DNA from: Tethya wilhelma
Taxonomy: Eukaryota; Porifera; Demospongiae; Tethyida; Tethyidae
Direction: 5' to 3'
Length of the DNA: 64,000 bases
Assembly (NCBI GenBank): GCA_964030475.1
Contig: CAXIPT010000039.1
Span: forward strand, 117,511 to 181,510
Position 1 is the first letter of the stretch; each line of letters begins with the position of its first letter. Under the pieces are notes generated by a model, which was not told the DNA's origin, searched no databases, and worked only from the letters and a program-made list of their open reading frames with translations. Position numbers and translations under genes: made by a program. This document shows positions 21,501 to 31,100 of the stretch, piece by piece.

Positions 21501-24490
21501 AAGTACAAAAAACATTGGAAATGTAATGAGACACAGGAATGGCTAAATTGTAAAAAGAACGCAAACAAGACTGATGGAATGGCTGTTAAGAGTGTGTGCA
21601 GAATTCTTCCTGTATGGGCTGCATTTAACAATCTCCTCTTATTTTGCCCACAGGAAGAATTCCTTACACACTCTTAACAGCCATTCCATCAGTCTTGTTT
21701 GTGTTCTTTTTACGATTTAGCCATTCCTGTGTCTCATTACATTTCCAATGTTTTTTGTACTTGTTTGTTCTCATTTTTCCATAAATCTACAAATCACAAT
21801 TGAGTAGCTAGCTACTAAGCTAGTAGTCTGGCAAGCCAGACTGTGGCCGGGCTGCTCAGTACTTGAAGTTGTGTACTGAGCCTGCTTGATACTGAAGTGT
21901 AACACACATCTCAGTCATTTGCATGATTTGGAGACAGGAGCTGTATCATAAGATTTATTTGCCTTTCTATATGTTATGATAATCAAAGTCCTCTTAAGAA
22001 GAGCAACCAGGTATCGTTCCAGGCAACTTGCATTTGAATTCCAAATAACGCACACTTTTGTGTGTGGAAAGGGTCGTCAATTNAATGACATTGTAGACAC
22101 AGGAACGAACTCGCTCAATCTAACAACCATTCCTATCTTGTTTGCTCACTTTTTTACGATTTGGCCATTCCTATGTTTGCATTACATTTCTAATGTTTTT
22201 TGTACTTGTTTGTTCTATTTTTTTCGAATAATATCAGTTAAATTTAGTCTTGATAACCTGAGCAGAGAACTTGCCAACAGGCCCGGCTCAGCCTCACATC
22301 ATTCACAGCTCAGAAACTCTGAAATCCCAAGCTGAAAACGTGTATTTATGTCTGACAATTGTATGTGTGTCTTGTTAGCTAAAGATAACTTCCCTACTGA
22401 AGAACTGAACACAGAGAACGAGAGGATAGGACAGAACCAGGCACTGACGCAATTTACAATAGATTCCAAATAACGCCCACTTAAATATGGAAAGGGTCGT
22501 TAGTCTTGCTAGCTTATGAATAATGTATGAGTTTAAGAAATTAATGGCCGCCGTATGGAGAAGGCGCTTTTCGCCTTGTATCTAGCGACTCAATGAGAGA
22601 CACAAAAAACCGATGGCAAAAGCGATTGAAGACAAAGAAACCAAGTTTATTAGTTCAAGAATCAGCTTCTAAAAGTGAGTGGTCTCTGAGAAAACTCTTG
22701 CCAACATAGAAGAAGAAGAAGAAGAAGAAGAAGAAGAAGAAGAAGATGGAGAAATTTGGAGGTTTGGCATGTGTGTGTTTGTTACTTTAGCGATGGTTTT
22801 AGGCCATGTTTTTGGGCTCATTAGAAAGAGAAAGAGCTAAATAGTAGCTTAAGAAGCCTTTTAGTGCTAAGCGCTCAGTTTTTGCAGAGTTATTTGCGTG
22901 AATATTTGTATTGCGCTAATGGGCCATCCGTGCCATTCCTGTGTACCCAGTACTACCGTACTGGGAATAATTAGTCGTACAGAATGATTTTTTTTTCTTG
23001 GTAGAAAAGCTCATGTTGCATATTGTTTGTTTATCTCATCATATGCATAGTGTTATTGTGAATTAGCTTGTTCCGGGCCCAGATTCCTTCTTTGTAAATG
23101 TTTTCATATTAAATTTTGCGAATGAGCTAGGAGGAGCCAGGGAAAGCAGCTGTAAATTGTATAGTATCATCTGTACTAGTTCTTAACCTGTCCCGGCCTA
23201 TAGACATTCATACACTCAAACCTCTAAAATAGACACTTTGGGGACAATATAAATTCAGTTTTTTTTTGTACTTTGTAGAGAAGTTGCCCTCTTCTCAGAG
23301 GTTCTGTTTGTAATGCTTCAATATACGGAATTGGAATTTTGGGTAACCGAGAATCGTCCACAGTCGGAGGTTCTACTGCATGTAGCTAAAATTGTAATAA
23401 TCAGGTATGTAATAATCATTCTGTTTCAACTTGCAGGTTTTGATCTGGAGTAGGATGAATATCTAGCTGATAGAGGAATATATTTTTGGAGCATCTTACC
23501 TCAATCTCACAATGTTATAAAAATTAATATTGTTGCAGCATATTAGTGCATTCATGGTATAGCTTTGTTTCACTACCAGTGAACTTGGACAATCCATCTC
23601 AGTAAATAAAATTATGATCAATATTTTTAGCCATCCATGTCATACAATCTGACAGCATCAAAGTCCAGCGAGAGGGGGGCAGTATAATTACATGCACTGG
23701 CATGTGCATGTAACTTCCGGGTCAGTAAATTTATACTGAAAATATTATATGCAAGAGAATTAATTCAGACAATGATGAATATTCCAAGTTATGCCTGCAG
23801 TAAAAAGATATAATGCTGTAAGTGAAGTACACACTGATTAATTTCAAGAGTCACAAAAGGGTTAATAGCGAATTGTTTAATTGGCTAACCTTCTCTCCCT
23901 AACGCCACTTTACAAGCAGTTCTAAGTCTGACTTGATATTTTAGTAGAGTAGTCCCTTACCTATTCGTATATAAAGTTTAAAGTTCAGGGCTAATTGCTT
24001 AGCTTGCAAAATAGTCGCTAGTGCAGCCTTGCATGACGCGATTTTGCGTCAACCGCGGTTTGAAACACCCACGCGGATGACGCGATTTAGCGTCAACCGC
24101 AGGTAATCGGTTAATAATTATTGTTGTTTTTAAAGAATTGACCGTTAAGGTTTAATTGTCAACATATATTATAATAAATCAAATTTGAGCAATAGTATAC
24201 TTTATAATCATTCTTTAAGGTGTATTAATATTATATGTTGTTACATTGACATAATAGGACATGTGACCATGCAAACTATCCTCAACTTTTTTTCTGGTGC
24301 GGATGAAATACCACCCCAAGGACTTCAAGAGAAACCGATCATCAATTTTAATGGTCTAAACCTCTACCCAACAGCTTCTACCTGTGCTGCACAGCTAACA
24401 CTTCCTACCAGGTACTATGATGATTATCAACAGTTTGCCAATGCCATGGACACAGGATTGTTATTCCATGGTGGGTTTGGACTTTACTGA
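6069..24490 (+). CDS. HECT-domain E3 ubiquitin ligase, G2E3-like, multi-exon
   Basis: Overall span of a split gene whose exons are listed separately. Order: Ser-rich N-terminus, a conserved middle domain, a C2HC zinc finger, an acidic linker, then a HECT domain with N-lobe motif GEDGCDTGGLTREFF and C-lobe LNFFSGADEIPP followed by PTASTC holding the catalytic cysteine. HECT ligases accept ubiquitin on that cysteine and pass it to substrates. The order matches animal G2E3-like proteins, many of which are expanded in sponges, corals and fish. Introns hold several mobile repeats, exons 4-8 appear twice, and three contig joins lie inside, so the intact transcript cannot be read directly from this assembly. 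Confidence 0.75.
7048..7345 (+). CDS. HECT gene exon 2: conserved middle domain
   Basis: Acceptor after GATAAG gives frame-consistent joining to exon 1 and reads KLSLAGLGEKISLFLFGD, then ENAGGYELLRSSDNGG and PPSGYTPEYLKSIVSSANIY, ending before GTAAG. This block is the recurring domain upstream of the HECT region in animal G2E3-like proteins. Its biochemical role is not known to me. Confidence 0.75.
7411..7508 (+). CDS. HECT gene exon 3: C2HC zinc finger
   Basis: Reads CQTCGDIVQMNKLKEHLEKC, a Cys-x2-Cys-x12-His-x3-Cys finger of the kind used to bind ubiquitin (UBZ-like). Acceptor TTTTTTAAAG and donor GTTAGT fit. Placement between the middle domain and the acidic linker agrees with the family. 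Confidence 0.7.
7832..8132 (+). CDS. HECT gene exons 4-5: acidic linker
   Basis: Exon 4 (7832-7937) reads CDDTHIYAYNSDSDFEDPPF and ends at GTAAGT. Exon 5 starts after TTTTGTAG near 8017 and reads PSTEPSVAGDSYEAEEEIV. A stop follows at about 8131 if exon 5 is read through, so a donor before it is expected but not clear. A second copy lies at 17370-17680, where the exon 4 donor is altered by a 10-nt deletion. Confidence 0.6.
8367..9392 (+). repeat. Rep-A element, complete, with empty site elsewhere in the window
   Basis: Starts TTCCCAGTACGG, contains a (CTT)n microsatellite near 8590, and ends in the foldback module and ACTTG. The flanks are A on the left and T on the right. The duplicated segment at 17148-18486 has the same flanks joined directly (between 17883 and 17884), so this is a precise insertion without target duplication. 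Confidence 0.9.
9404..10001 (+). CDS. HECT gene exons 6-8: HECT N-lobe
   Basis: Exon 6 (9404-9545) ends at GTATTT. Exon 7 (9611-9742) reads VQFLGEDGCDTGGLTREFF, the hallmark N-lobe motif, then HRDVARKYMDSGTF. Exon 8 (9806-10001) reads EGVFSKLGQLAATAFVQGGS and NYVRGMKVTDICVDIDEIP. All have GT-AG borders with compatible phases. The longer open frame over exon 7 in another phase (WERTDVIPED) is a shadow. The E2-binding N-lobe looks intact in this copy. Confidence 0.8.
10021..10127 (+). repeat. Truncated GTATAGC-type MITE
   Basis: AGTATAGCTCCAAATTTTCG followed by AT-rich sequence with TTTTCGTG repeats, cut by the N at 10128. It resembles the TA-flanked element at 18883-19095. No coding content. 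Confidence 0.4.
10129..11206 (+). pseudogene. Fragment of a second HECT-like gene after minisatellite
   Basis: The contig begins with the reverse of repeat R, then 54-bp repeats reading VTAAGNP/TAGSLTTP, then NQPILLIDLTNDSQLGAV and a stop. The next block (about 10690-10927) reads LCGFTAGVSILLNDIELSDV and ends SDSPAVDA. After an indel it continues QLFTNVLKALKDDFGLFGLF, then ASGLFKVLGKILVHFVIQDG and FPFLSPCIFKYICTKSTEDA to about 11192. The order matches the HECT-like N-lobe of G2E3-type proteins, but the GG of the usual AGGP motif is missing and the frame is broken. It probably continues the SAM/minisatellite gene at 2.1-5.3 kb, so this contig may be misplaced inside the HECT gene. Confidence 0.55.
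11738..11992. repeat. Solo foldback module (about 250 bp)
   Basis: Two arms of about 100 bp (AACATTAGAAATGTAATGCA and the inverse) form a near-perfect hairpin ending GGTACTTG followed by T. It is the same module that forms one end of Rep-A elements, here without the rest of the element. Confidence 0.75.
12560..12722 (-). repeat. Rep-A fragment
   Basis: The last 160 bp of Rep-A in reverse orientation, ending in the palindromic terminus ACTGGGAA followed by T. Confidence 0.75.
12874..13089 (-). repeat. Rep-A copy interrupted by the N at 12959
   Basis: Foldback arm starting CAAGTACAAAAAACATTGG up to the gap, then the opposite terminus from TAAATAGTAGC to ACTGGGAA. The body of the element is missing at the join, so the gap hides up to about 800 bp or joins two copies. 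Confidence 0.7.
13090..14499. other. Non-coding with CA/CT microsatellites
   Basis: Contains several CA-rich microsatellites (about 13235-13290, 13465-13485, 13580-13610) and CTCTCT runs. A 212-codon open frame on the minus strand (13776-14414) has no recognisable motif and no splice context. I see no supported gene. Confidence 0.5.
14500..14905. repeat. Direct tandem duplication, about 210 bp
   Basis: Blocks such as GTTTGACCAACATCTC and TTGATATTGAAA occur twice at an offset of about 213 bases with roughly 85 per cent identity. AT-rich, non-coding. Confidence 0.6.
14912..15838 (+). repeat. Rep-A element, cut by the N at 15839
   Basis: Full Rep-A from TTCCCAGTACGG, flanked by A, up to the foldback arm where the gap falls. 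Confidence 0.85.
15840..16372. repeat. Rep-A pieces: reverse terminus then forward 3' half
   Basis: 15840-15904 is a reverse-orientation palindromic end. 15905-16372 is the forward 3' half with complete foldback, ending CACTTG. The mixture suggests nested or misjoined copies. Confidence 0.65.
16373..17147 (+). repeat. Rep-A element truncated at 3' side
   Basis: Starts directly at the end of the previous copy (CACTTG then TTCCCAG) and matches the 8367-9392 copy to its TATTCGAAAAA stretch, then breaks into duplicated HECT intron sequence at 17148. Confidence 0.75.
17148..18486 (+). pseudogene. Second copy of HECT exons 4-8
   Basis: Near-identical to 7608-8366 plus 9393-10010 but lacking the Rep-A insertion. 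Differences that matter: the exon 4 donor region lacks TTATAGTAAG, and exon 8 has a 1-nt deletion near 18457 and loses about 18 nt, giving a frameshift after DEIPDA. Several synonymous and replacement changes also occur (GGG to AGG-type changes in exon 7). It could be the other haplotype or a tandem duplicate. The sequence then continues into exon 9, so this copy, not the first, is physically linked to the 3' half. Confidence 0.8.
18568..18850 (+). CDS. HECT gene exon 9
   Basis: After TTTATGTAG it reads TQQLQDLATEYFDLLQQCGF, LTLVDQLDAVQAISLHFTLL, GFASLGVKDAVMEHHSLLKE and ends TLTA before GTATAT. It corresponds to the helical region between HECT N- and C-lobes in G2E3-like proteins (FxEGLxxLGV-type segment). 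Confidence 0.75.
18883..19095. repeat. TA-flanked MITE in HECT intron
   Basis: Inverted ends CCGTATAGCGGGAAATTTT and its complement (AAATTTCCCGCTATACGG), flanked by TA on each side, about 213 bp. TA duplication points to mobilisation by a Tc1/mariner-type transposase. Non-coding. Confidence 0.75.
19141..19251 (+). CDS. HECT gene exon 10
   Basis: After TTTTTTCAG it reads DDLRKLLTVQFSERGSSARE and ALFALYADI, then TGA. The family continues into the C-lobe here, so either the donor lies just before the stop (no GT visible at the expected place) or this copy is damaged. Confidence 0.6.
19815..19868. mobile_element. 54-bp foldback element with 9-bp duplication
   Basis: TAGTCTCGCTAGCCAGACTC and its exact inverse with a 6-9 nt loop. 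Flanked by direct repeats CTAGCTAGC at 19806-19814 and 19869-19877. Confidence 0.8.
21311..21366. mobile_element. 56-bp foldback element with 9-bp duplication
   Basis: Same hairpin family as at 19815 (TAGTCTCGCTAGCCAGACTC arm). Flanked by direct repeats ACCATATGG at 21302-21310 and 21367-21375. Confidence 0.85.
21500..22967 (-). repeat. Rep-A element(s), reverse, containing the N at 22083
   Basis: Left end A then CAAGTACAAAAAACATTGG with a full foldback (21500-21770). The right contig contains a second foldback arm and the Rep-A body with an (AGA)n tract near 22709, ending ACTGGGAA followed by T. At least two copies meet at the gap. Confidence 0.8.
22968..24257. other. Intron, nothing coding recognised
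   Basis: AT-rich. Near 23900-24110 there is a dispersed repeat also present around 20900 (inverted) and 49680, with a direct pair GACGCGATTT(T/A)GCGTCAACC at about 24037 and 24078. Confidence 0.45.
24258..24490 (+). CDS. HECT gene last exon: C-lobe with catalytic Cys
   Basis: Acceptor ATAATAG, then GHVTMQTILNFFSGADEIPP, IINFNGLNLYPTASTC and TLPTRYYDDYQQFANAM, stop at 24488-24490. The Cys in PTASTC is the HECT catalytic residue, and its spacing to the C-terminus (about 40 residues) is normal. The exon is intact. Confidence 0.85.
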
Positions 24491-24876
24491 TTTTCTGTCT
24501 ATCATCAAATGGTCAATATACAGATTAGTAATAATTGTCATAATCTTTCCTCAACTGTTGATATGGGGGATAGACTTTTATCAACGTGATTCTCTAACAA
24601 AGTCATTGATTTCTTATCTATCAAATCAAATCATACATCTTGTGATCAGGATGGATTGTACTATTATAGAATTAATCATTTGTATACATTGGCAGTCTTG
24701 AGATCATTAATTGCAAGCCATGCAGTGACCAATTATAGAGTTCTTTCTTGTAAAAAATTAATTGTTCATTGATCTGCTGTGTTACTAAATAACATTATTA
24801 TGACAATTTCAAAACTATGATAATGTGTCATTGAACTGTATGCCATGCATGCTGTACAAATGATATTATACAACTC
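24491..24876. other. Intergenic, 3' of HECT gene
   Basis: AT-rich sequence with no repeat or gene that I recognise. It would hold the HECT 3' UTR and, on the minus strand, the 3' end of the integrase gene. Confidence 0.4.
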
Positions 24877-26300
24877 AGTGTAGATGTGCATTAACATAAT
24901 CCAAACATCTGATAAACAGGTCAATTTCAAAATCATCTGACACATCAAGTGGTGATGGTAGTTGTGAATGCAGCTCATCAGATATCACAGTAGTGACTGA
25001 TGGCACTTCAACAGATTCGACTTCGTCTTCAGGTTCTAATGGAAGTGGTCCACTCCAATCCACCACAATAATATGAATATATATCATGCTGTAAATTAAA
25101 TTAGTATATAATAAACAGCTTGTAAAATTACTATAGTATCATTACTACCATGGATGCATGCATATATATAAACGTACTTCACTCAGTGTATCAATGGTTT
25201 GTGGTATTCGTGACAATCCGCTGATCCATAACTGGTTTGGAGAGAGGCAGCCTTCACTTGACAAAGGATGTAGGTCCCATGCATCCTTAAATGCTGCCAA
25301 AGATCTGTTAATACAAGGAATAAAAATGTGGTGAAGGCAGAACATGTGGACATCGTTGGTCACATCTAAAATTCCGGTATCTTCCATAAAAGTGAACAAT
25401 CGGTAGAACAAAACTGTATATTGTGTGAAGACATCCCTCCATAACCGTTCAATACGTTGGTTGTGAGTGCTAGGGCCAGTTATAAAGCTACCACGATTAG
25501 GACCACGTAGTGGATGACCTAACATAAATCTAGCAACAGCAACATTTTCTCCTCTATCAGCTCTCACTCTGCTAGGCAACCCATGCTGCTGTATTCCTTG
25601 AAAAAACAGACTGGCCACTATCTCAGCTCTGTTATTGTCGCAACACTGAATGTATATAATACGTCTGCTGTATCCATCAATGCATGCATGAATAACCAGC
25701 CACCACCTATTAATATACATATTATAAATAAATTGCATGTCACAATAATCATTATGGTAACACAATGCCATCCATGTGCCACAATGACCTAGGTGCTTCG
25801 ACAGAATACCTCCTCCTATTTAGAGTGGTTAAATGTCTCATGATTGACCCTTCAGGGTCTACTGCTCTCTGTACTTCTCAAATTCTCTGTTGTTGAACCC
25901 TGAACTTTCTGGCTAATAGATGCCCTCTCATCTGTCGATTACCACAAAAAGGATGCTGTAGCTGTATATCTGAGATTAATCTCTTAAGTTCCTCATCTGT
26001 GAGATCAGCATACATGGCACTGATTGATATACCATATTGTCGCAATCGTCTCTCCACAGTTCGAGTAGAGACTCCTAGAAGTTGAGCTATCTGGATGACA
26101 GTAAAATGATTTTCAACGAGATACTGAAGTTGTTCATTGCTAATGACAAAGGCAGGTCTACCAACGCTTCCTGTGCGAGCAACAGGAGGAGGATTTGTTC
26201 GTCATTGATATCTTTGAAATCATTTAAGCCTTGAAGAACAGTTAAAACGCATCGATCTGCTGGTTCTTCATTGGCACTCAGCATACTATAAACAGTTCGT
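24877..26300 (-). CDS. Integrase-core (rva_4-like) transposase gene
   Basis: Minus-strand gene in pieces. N-terminal helix-turn-helix (about 26180-26040): [36 protein letters not shown]. It is followed by a linker ([13 protein letters not shown]) and [17 protein letters not shown] (about 25800). The integrase exon (about 25726-25190) reads [20 protein letters not shown] (first Asp in DGYSR), [20 protein letters not shown] (second Asp in ADRG) and [12 protein letters not shown] (Glu in RIERLW). The C-terminal exon (about 25066-24877) reads [20 protein letters not shown]. The DDE-type triad is visible. This family is widespread in aquatic animals as single-ORF mobile genes. Frame changes near 25860-26100 may be introns or damage. 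Confidence 0.7.
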
Positions 26301-26540
26301 TTGGACACTAACTCTCTGTGTACTAATTCTAAAGTGAATATACAAGAGTCCAAACGTCCCCAGAGAATAAAGTGCCTTGTCCCTGTAGATCTTGAAACTG
26401 AGTAGCAACTCTGTCCATACACTCATAGCTAGCTAGCTTGGTAGGGTTGTCTTTAATTTTGATCACGTGATCGGGGCTCAATGTCCCGTGATTAATCACC
26501 TGCATATATAGCCCCTCCCCGGCCCCTGTCCTGCTATGTT
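26301..26540 (-). other. Possible N-terminal extension of the integrase gene, unclear
   Basis: Open frames here (for example [20 protein letters not shown], minus strand, about 26310-26250) could belong to the integrase gene but do not match a motif that I know. The rest appears to be non-coding flank. Confidence 0.3.
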
Positions 26541-27610
26541 TGAAGTGTACAGATACTACCCTCGACCCGGTGAATGAGGACCCCATGGCTGTGCATGAGG
26601 ACTCCTTGCTGGTGCAAAGCACCCCCTGCCCATATATAAGCACCTCCTGCCCGTGAATAAATACCTCCTGGCAGTGAATGAGGACCCCTAGTCATTGCAA
26701 AAGCACCCCCTGGTAGTGAATAAGGACTCCTCGTCTTTGCAAAAGCACCTCCTGGCAGTGAATGAGGACTCCTCGTTGGCGCAAATCGCACAGTTTTGCC
26801 AAAGCATGCACTACCTTCTTGTCAAAAGTGGGACCCCATTGACAAAAAATGGGCCTTCCATCTCAATAAACCACTCCCCCTCTGGCAAGTTAAGGACTGG
26901 CTCCCTAATTAAGGAAAAAAATTATTCGAACTAAGAATATCTTTATCATTTAACATGTTCTCACCATGGTAACGCATGTGAATGATGCTCCGAACATCCT
27001 TAATGATTTCCCCTGGTTACCAGAGTCACATGACCAACCTCATTATAAATATTCATGAAACAATTAAAATCCCGGAAATGATATGCAGTTGCCATGGCAA
27101 CCAAAATTTTTTCACTGAATCTTGTGTTATAGTACTTTATATTTATTCATTAATATCTGGGATATCATGTTGCCATGGAGAGCTACAGCTTAAAGAAGTA
27201 GGACATGTCAGTAAATTTTGGTGTGCATTAAATGGATAGTGCTGCATATCTCTCCATGGCAACATGTATCCAAGATATTAATGAATAAAAATATAGCACT
27301 ATAACACAAGATTTCACATAAAATTTTTGGTTGCCATGGCAACTGCATATCATTTCCGGAATTTTAATTGAAGATATTTTCATAAATATTTATATTGAGA
27401 TTGGTCATGTGACTCTGGTAACCAGGGGAAATCATTAAGGATGTTCGGAGCATCATTCACATGCGTTACCATGGTGAGAGCATGTTAAATGATAAAGATA
27501 TTCTTAGTTTGAATAATTTTCTCTTCCTTAATTAGGGAGCCGGTCCTTAACTTGCCAGAGCCCTGTGCTATTTAGTAATTTTGGCGGTGATCACCTCCCA
27601 TAACGATCAA
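26541..27610 (-). repeat. Repeat R, reverse, split by a foldback insertion
   Basis: The tandem array AAAGCACC(C/T)CCTGGCAGTGA, several copies at 26560-26790, then the conserved R body to 26877 and its GGCGGTGATCACC end at 27575-27605. The interruption between these halves is the foldback element listed next. Confidence 0.75.
26878..27561. mobile_element. Long foldback (about 680 bp) inserted in repeat R
   Basis: Ends CTCTGGCAAGTTAAGGAC and its complement, arms over 300 bp that diverge slightly. The uninterrupted R sequence (10165-10200 and inverse 5410-5450) shows the insertion fell in a run of five C. C counts give at most a 2-3 bp duplication. Non-coding; the open frame at 26982-27239 is arm sequence. 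Confidence 0.8.
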
Positions 27611-27666
27611 CCAATGCCAAAAGCGGTTGAATATGAGGGGTGATTAGTGCCAAAATGTGGCTATAT

Positions 27667-27955
27667 GCGATAAAGTGGAGGGGGCATGTTTTGTCAAGTG
27701 GAAGGGGTGTGTTTTATCAAGTGGAGGGGGCATGTCTTGGCTAGTGAAGGGGTATGTTTTATCAAATGGGGTTATGTTTTGTGAGTGGAGGGGGCATGAT
27801 TTGTCAAGTGCTTGATTATACTCTGCCAAGTAGAGGGGTATGTTTTGTCAAGAGGAGGGGGCATGTTTTGCAAGTGGAGTAGGTATGTTTTGTGAGTGGT
27901 TTTATCAAGTGGAGGTGCTATGTTTTGCAAGTGGAGGGGGTATTCTTAATTGAAG
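27667..27955 (+). repeat. G-rich minisatellite, about 22-24 bp unit
   Basis: About twelve imperfect copies of AGTGGAGGGGGCATGTTTTG. A minus-strand frame in it reads DKTYPFTSQDMPP-type repeats, which is incidental. Confidence 0.8.
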
Positions 27956-28149
27956 GGACGTGTTTGGAAGGGTGACACAACGTTAAAATGGTTTGGAGGT
28001 ACTGTAGTGCGGTACGCGGTTCAGAGGGACAGCTAAAGTAAATTGGAGGGGCGTGCACTTACATGGTAAGGGACGTTAAAGTGAACGTGAGTGAGCCACG
28101 TGGCAATTTGCTGCTTTGGCATGTTTTTGCTGTGAACACACGTCTGGTC

Positions 28150-31100
28150 AATTTCAGGCTCATGTCTGACCACAAGACAGATATCAGGAGATTCAACGCA
28201 ACCTTCTTCAGGCCGCTACTGATTTAGAACAAGGTAAGAACCTAGATCAGAGTACGGAGCACAGAACACTAAACGTAGGACTCACCCAGTGGCAGTGGGA
28301 ATTTTATTTTACCTTTTAGAACACCATCATGATGTTCCTCAACATCATCTGCAACAAGACATGATGGCATTTTTATTTTTATAATTATTATTGATTTCAC
28401 CTATCATTGTCCTATCCATATACACAGTCTGCAGTCGGAAACTCATCAACTCTACACTAATCAGAGACCCCAAAATGCTGGTAAAAAACAATAGAACATG
28501 CATGTAGTATCTTGTCTATTTGTATTATTGGGTGCAGAAAGAGCAATAAGTGGGAGGTCATCAGCTCAAACTGCCATGGTCCAGAGACCTCAACAAGCTG
28601 GTATGAGGCACCCTATGACTCTCGAGCAAAGTAGGTCTAGATTGCACTAGTTATAATACAATTATAGTGGGTGTTTATACTATCAATGCATTTGCATGTA
28701 GCCTGGAAGTGCTAGACAAATTGCAACAAAAGCAAACTCAACTGATTCTATTTTTTCATTATGTCCTCTATGGCAGCAAAAAAGTCTTAAGGAATCCTCC
28801 TGGGGGAAGATTGTAAAAATCACTCAAATGTAAAAACATTTTTTGCTACTAAACAGGTTTTGTGGTTTTTGTGGTTTTTATGGTATATTTTGTCATATCT
28901 CAGCTTCGTTACACTAAAATTAATATACCATTGAATAGCTCTCAAAGTGACCAACTAGTAGGTGATGAAGTTGCCATAGTAGCTAGTCTATGTGACTGTG
29001 CACATGCCAAACTGTGAACTTTGAACTCTTTATGATATCATCACATTCTAAATAATGCCACTGGAGTGACAAGCAAAATTGTTAGTAAGCTAGACAGAAT
29101 ATACCAGACTATAGGATTACAATTTCTATCTAGAAATATTATTAGTCAGGCATTTTCCTGAGCTGCCTCCACTGTTCCTTCGGTTTCATGTAAGTTTATC
29201 ATTGTTTCCCCTCTCACTCTATCATGAATCTGAGATTCTTATTTTCAGCAATGGAGACACAACCTGTAAACTGTGCTATATGCAAGGATTCTATAGGCAC
29301 AGGAGACCCATCTTCTACTCTAACAGCAAAGGGGAGTTTAACTATCAATCAGGCCAGTGATGCAAGGGGAGACAGTATTCGTACTGTGCCTGGGGAGGTA
29401 GTGCATCAAAAGTGTCGCTGCATATACTGTAATCCTTTTCAAATAGCGAAAGACACAAAACAAAAAGAATTAATGCCAGGTACAAGTGAAGGTAGACCTG
29501 TGCTTCGGTCATCTGAGGAGGATTTATCTTTCAAGACTGATTGCTTCTTCTGTGAAAGACCAGCTAAGTTGGGGAGAAAACGAAAGCATGATGTTCTTTA
29601 AGTGAAAACCATTGGAATAAAGGAAACTGTTCTGAAGATATGCCAAGAGCGAGCTGATACACTGTGAAGGCACGCATTCTACATGTGCATGACCTGCATG
29701 CTGCTGATGCAGTCTACCATCAGACTTGCAGTGTCAATTTTCGCACAAAGAAGCAGATTCCAATGTCTCAGCTCATTGGAGAAGATTCCAAGAGGCCAAC
29801 ACTTGGACGTCCTCAGAATGAAACGAGGGCAGAAGCATTTTTGGAGGTTGCAAGATACCTTGAAGATAATGACAATGAGCAGATCACAATCAACGATCTC
29901 ATTTATCTTATGTAGGGTGTCCAACATAAAAAAATTTAATGAACTTTCGAAAATTGATCCAAACAAGCTACATATGCATTCTACTAGTGAAGTTAGGTAG
30001 TTTCTCCAAATTTGAGCTCTTACAATCGCTTACTTGAGGTGCTGCACCACTTAGTTCTGGGACCGCACAGTAACCGTTCTTGTTCTAATTAACCGAAAAA
30101 CAATGTTACAATGCTGAGGGTGCATTTTTTGAATAGCAAGTTCTGACCCAAAGCAAAAGTGCAGAAAAGGGAGGAGAGGTTCTTGCAGAGGTAAGTCACT
30201 GGTTTTGTTGACTTTTGTTTGGCTAGATCCTCCATAAAAGGGGGATCAAAGTAAGTGTTGCAAATAAGTGCTCCTTGCATGTTATCAGGTGCTCTCAGGG
30301 AATCCAGTAATAAATGTTTGGGATTCCACACAGCTCTAGATCTGATGCTTTTATGTACTGATTTTCTTTCAGTGAATGATCAAGTTGGATGACCAGCAGA
30401 TTGAGTCTCAAGTCTCTCTCGCTTACTAAAGTCCCCATTCTGTTTGTGGGAGCTTTTGACTTTCATCACAAGTATATTATCATAGCTGATGCTTAGTCCG
30501 GGCACCAGACCCTTGCTTCCCCCCCTAAAACCTAGCAAGAAAGGGTCTGGTGCCCAGACTAGCTGATACTAGCCTCATACCCAGGCTCTTTCCTTTGACC
30601 TTTCACTCATGAGGAGGGAGGGGCCTGGGTATGAGGCTAAGCTGATACCACCTTTCAATCAGAAGCCACTGTATCACCAGTTTTCACAGTGTTGATGTGC
30701 AGTATCAGGTGATAATGTTCATGTTCTATCTACCTGAAACTTGCCTATAATTATTGTAGGCTATACCCAGTATGTATTGCTTTGAGTCTACTTTGCATCA
30801 TTGTAATGCACTCAGCTTTGTGCATGATATAAAGCAAATAGTTATTATAGTCCCAGACATTAGAGCAGTATATCTCTGCATGTACCACTAGCTCTATTGA
30901 CTACTAAATCACTTCAATGTGGCCAATTAGAATGAGAATCAGAATCTGCTTTGATACATGTATGCCTGCTTTGAATGCATGTTGAGAAGCTGCAACTAGA
31001 TTGCTGCATGAGTGTCATGAGCATGTTCCAAGCTGGTTGATCAAGTGGAGCCTGAAGGTGCTATATAAATTATTTTTATGCATATAGCCAAGATAATAAT

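Noticed and set aside
27667..27955. Possible CRISPR-like array
   Set aside because: Units are contiguous imperfect G-rich repeats without unique spacers in a eukaryotic genome; a minisatellite.
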